Notes under the pieces: generated by a model
Databases searched by the model: none
The model's input: only the letters and a program-made list of their open reading frames with translations
What the model was told of the DNA's origin: nothing
Shown here: piece after piece, positions 38,002 to 41,041 of the stretch
Position numbering within the stretch: position 1 is the first letter of the stretch
Layout: each line of letters starts with the position of its first letter
Position numbers and translations under genes: made by a program
Origin: Nitrospinae bacterium RIFCSPHIGHO2_02_FULL_39_82
GTDB lineage: Bacteria; Nitrospinota; Nitrospinia; UBA9942
Length of the DNA: 41,041 nt
Reading direction: 5' to 3'
Assembly: GCA_001804915.1 (NCBI GenBank)
Contig: MHDI01000069.1
Location: 1-41,041 of the forward strand

Positions 38002-38021
38002 TAATTTTTGCCCTTTTAAAC

Positions 38022-39317
38022 TTATTTTCTAAATACCCTTTTAAAAATAAAATCTATATTTTTTAAATGGTGACTTATACTGAACACTTTTTCAATCATG
38101 GCGGGAGATATGTGTTTCATAATCTCCCTGTCATTTAGAATTGATTCTTTAAAATCCCCTCCCTTATCCCATATTTTCATAGAAATCCGCTGCACCATCT
38201 TATACGCCTCTTCTCTTGTAATTCCACTCTTAACCAGCTCAAGCAATATACCTTCAGAATATATCAACCCCCCCATTTTATCCAGATTTTTTTTCATATC
38301 TTCCGGATAGACGAGGAGTTTGTCAATCAGATTGGCAACCTTGTTTAACATGTAGTCAATCAATATCGTGCTGTCAGGTATTATAATCCTTTCAACAGAT
38401 GAGTGACTTATGTCCCTCTCATGCCAGAGGGCTACATTCTCCATTGCTGCAATTGCATTAGACCTGACCACCCTCGCCAAGCCACAGAGCTGCTCTGCTG
38501 TTATGGGATTTCTTTTATGGGGCATGGCAGAGGAGCCCTTCTGCCCAAAAGAGAAATACTCTTCAGCCTCAAGAACCTCAGTCCTTTGAAGATGCCTTAA
38601 TTCCACAGCAATCTTCTCAATAGATGACGCAATTAAAGACAGGGTAAACATATACTCTGCATGCCTGTCCCTCTGGACAATCTGATTTGATACTGGCGCT
38701 GGCTTTAAGTTAAATTTTTTGCAGACATATTCCTCTACAGACGGGTCAATATTTGCGAATGTTCCAACTGCACCTGATACCATCCCATAGCTTATAGTCT
38801 CCTTTGCATTCTCCATCCTCTTTATATTTCTCTGATTCTCTGCATACCAGAGGGCTAACTTCAAACCAAAGGTAATCGGCTCTGCATGAATACCGTGAGA
38901 CCTTCCAATCATCACAGTATCCTTAAACTCATAAGCCCTCCTTTTTAATATAACTGAAAGGGCTTTCAGGTCATTCAATATTATATCCGCTGCCTCTTTC
39001 ATCTGTATGGCAAGGGTGGTATCAAGCAGGTCAGATGATGTCAGCCCCATGTGGATGTATCGGGAATCCTCCCCAACATATTCTGCAACATTGGTAAGAA
39101 AGGCAATTACATCATGCTTAACTGTCTTTTCTATCTCGTCAATACGGGATGGGCCAAACTTTGCGTTACCTTTAATATTCTCAAGTGCACTCTTTGGTAT
39201 CTCTCCTTTCTCAACCAGCGCCTCACACACGGCAATCTCAATCTGGAGCCACTTTTCATATTTATTCTGAAGACTCCAGATATTTGCCATCTCGGGTCTG
39301 CTATAACGGTCTATCAC
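38022..39317 (-). CDS. purB: Adenylosuccinate lyase
   Basis: [60 protein letters not shown]. Confidence 0.98.
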   Translation of the reverse strand: MIDRYSRPEMANIWSLQNKYEKWLQIEIAVCEALVEKGEIPKSALENIKGNAKFGPSRIDEIEKTVKHDVIAFLTNVAEYVGEDSRYIHMGLTSSDLLDTTLAIQMKEAADIILNDLKALSVILKRRAYEFKDTVMIGRSHGIHAEPITFGLKLALWYAENQRNIKRMENAKETISYGMVSGAVGTFANIDPSVEEYVCKKFNLKPAPVSNQIVQRDRHAEYMFTLSLIASSIEKIAVELRHLQRTEVLEAEEYFSFGQKGSSAMPHKRNPITAEQLCGLARVVRSNAIAAMENVALWHERDISHSSVERIIIPDSTILIDYMLNKVANLIDKLLVYPEDMKKNLDKMGGLIYSEGILLELVKSGITREEAYKMVQRISMKIWDKGGDFKESILNDREIMKHISPAMIEKVFSISHHLKNIDFIFKRVFRK

Positions 39318-39331
39318 TTTATTACCTCCTT

Positions 39332-39432
39332 AATGGAACACCGATGACACGGATTTTACAGATTTACGCAGATTTCTAAAAAACTTTTTCTTTACTGCGA
39401 AAATCAGCCAAATCTGCGTTATCAGCGTTCTA
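39332..39432. repeat. ~101-bp palindromic element AATGGAACACCGATGACACGGATTTTACAGATTTACGCAGATTT...AAATCTGCGTTATCAGCGTTCTA, copy 2
   Basis: Both termini match copy 1 at 20196-20302; fills the gap upstream of purB. Confidence 0.9.
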
Positions 39433-40368
39433 TAATTTTGAGATTATTAGATAATAAATCAGAGGCAGCATAATCTCATGATGACCTGTCAACGTGTAAC
39501 CCTTTCCCTCTCCCTGAATAGGTCTATTAACCACATTGACATGAGGGCGGTAGTGCTGGACCATGTCCATGTTCACTGTAATAAAATCATGAGCCTTATA
39601 TCCCATATTTCTTACAATAGATAACGCCTTTATAAAAACCTCTGGAAGTATAACCGCCGAGCCAATATTAAAAAAACAACCGCCTTTCCCTATACCTGCT
39701 AAAACTGAAGTAAAAAGCTTAAAGTCATTAAAACTCCCCTTGCCCGTTACTGCACCATCTGCAGAGGGGTGCATGTGAATTATCTCTGTCCCTATTGCAG
39801 AGTGGATTGTTACAGGGTTCTTTAATTTATATCCATGATAGAGGATGCTGTATTCTCTATATTTAAGTTTTTTTTCATAGATATCTCTTCCCAACGCCTC
39901 TCCCATGCCGACACTGTCATTCACAAATTTGTTCATGGCAGAGTTCATCATGGCTCCCGTCTCTTCAACCATTCCAAAACGCCCTTTTTTTATCTCCACA
40001 GCCACATCTTCAGATGTCTCCCCAATCATTGCAATCTCATAATCATGAATCGCTCCTGCACCATTCATTGCAATCGCAGTAACTATCCCCCTTTTCATAA
40101 AATCAATGATTATCGGAGAAAGACCGCATTTTATTACATGGGCACCCATTGCAAATATGACAGGCTTTTTCTTTCTATTGGCATTTACAATTGCACTTAC
40201 AACCTCCCTTATCTCACTCCCTTTTAATATATTTGGAAGCAGCCCTTCCAATCCTATAGAAGTGGGGGTTGCAAAATCAGCCACCCTTACCTTATTATCT
40301 CGCTTCTTTATGGGATAGGTTTTTATCTTCTTAAAATCTAAGATATGAATATTATATCTATTTCTCAA
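39430..40368 (-). CDS. Deoxyhypusine-synthase-like conserved protein
   Basis: PVIFAMGAHVIKCGLSPIIIDFMKRGIVTAIAMNGAGAIHDYEIAMIGETSEDV; GSAVILPEVFIKAL; no bacterial symbol assigned. Confidence 0.65.
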   Translation of the reverse strand: MRNRYNIHILDFKKIKTYPIKKRDNKVRVADFATPTSIGLEGLLPNILKGSEIREVVSAIVNANRKKKPVIFAMGAHVIKCGLSPIIIDFMKRGIVTAIAMNGAGAIHDYEIAMIGETSEDVAVEIKKGRFGMVEETGAMMNSAMNKFVNDSVGMGEALGRDIYEKKLKYREYSILYHGYKLKNPVTIHSAIGTEIIHMHPSADGAVTGKGSFNDFKLFTSVLAGIGKGGCFFNIGSAVILPEVFIKALSIVRNMGYKAHDFITVNMDMVQHYRPHVNVVNRPIQGEGKGYTLTGHHEIMLPLIYYLIISKL

Positions 40369-41041
40369 CTATACTTCTCCATTATCTTTTTCACAATATT
40401 AGATGTTGACATCCCCTCAACCATAGGAACTATTTCCACCCTTCCGCCGTAACTCTCAACAATATCCCTGCCGACCACCTGTGCCTTCGTATAATCCCCG
40501 CCTTTAACCAAAACATCGGGCTTTATCCCCTTTATCAATCTTTCAGGTGTAAGCTCAGAAAAGAGAACAACATAATCCACACAGTCAAGTGCAGCAAGCA
40601 GGTGAGCCCTTTCATCCTGCCCAATCAATGGCCTCTTTGGACCCTTCAATTTTCTGACTGAATTATCATCATTCAATCCTATTATTAGCAGGTCTCCATA
40701 ACTCCTTGCCTGACGGAGGTATTTTATATGCCCGATATGGAGGAGGTCAAAACATCCATTTGTAAAGACAACCTTTTTCTTTTTATTTTTTGCAAGGCTT
40801 ACAATCTGTCTTAATTCAGGATAGCTCAGTATCTTCCCCTTAGCCCTCAATTCTCCTTCGTCAAGATAATGTATCATCTCCTCCCTTGTGACTACCGATG
40901 TCCCGACCTTGCCAACCTCAATACCTGCGGCAATATTCGCAAGCCTTGCTGCATCTGCCAAATCGTATCCGGCAAAGGCAGCCATCCCGAATACACTGAT
41001 AACTGTATCCCCTGCACCTGATACATCATATACCTCCTTAG
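40365..41041 (-). CDS. hldE: Bifunctional heptose-7-P kinase / heptose-1-P adenylyltransferase, C-terminal part; 5' end beyond window
   Basis: FTNGCFDLLHIGHIKYL, VLVKGGDYTKAQVVGRDIVESYGG; upstream in-frame codons to window edge read KEVYDVSGAGDTVISVFG (PfkB GAGD motif), so the listed Met is not the true start. Confidence 0.92.
   Translation of the reverse strand, partial: KEVYDVSGAGDTVISVFGMAAFAGYDLADAARLANIAAGIEVGKVGTSVVTREEMIHYLDEGELRAKGKILSYPELRQIVSLAKNKKKKVVFTNGCFDLLHIGHIKYLRQARSYGDLLIIGLNDDNSVRKLKGPKRPLIGQDERAHLLAALDCVDYVVLFSELTPERLIKGIKPDVLVKGGDYTKAQVVGRDIVESYGGRVEIVPMVEGMSTSNIVKKIMEKYS

Overview
AT-rich bacterial chromosomal window (41 kb), gene-dense and mostly minus-strand. It holds mainly housekeeping genes: a tRNA-Leu(CAA), ApbE, QueE, two radical-SAM proteins, TrxB, argD-argF-argG, yajC-HD-secD-secF, Nfu/DUF116/ferredoxin/giant CoA-enzyme-activase, TsaC, Ogt, SurE, HypE, an ECF-like sigma factor, PurF, PurB, a deoxyhypusine-synthase-like protein and HldE. 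Accessory content is concentrated at 9.2-14.0 kb, where there is a base-composition mosaic encoding a SAM methyltransferase, an SxtJ-like membrane protein, a TPR-SGNH hydrolase, a NodU/CmcH (SxtI-like) carbamoyltransferase and a 52-aa DUF5989/SxtK-like protein missing from the ORF track. No CRISPR array, complete IS, or known defence system was seen. The strongest unexplained signal is a set of dispersed, heptamer-based imperfect palindromes and a related ~100-bp element family. Copies fill intercistronic gaps, supply stop codons and C-terminal residues of several genes, and sit in frame inside at least five coding sequences (queE, Elp3-like radical SAM, activase, ogt, sigma factor).
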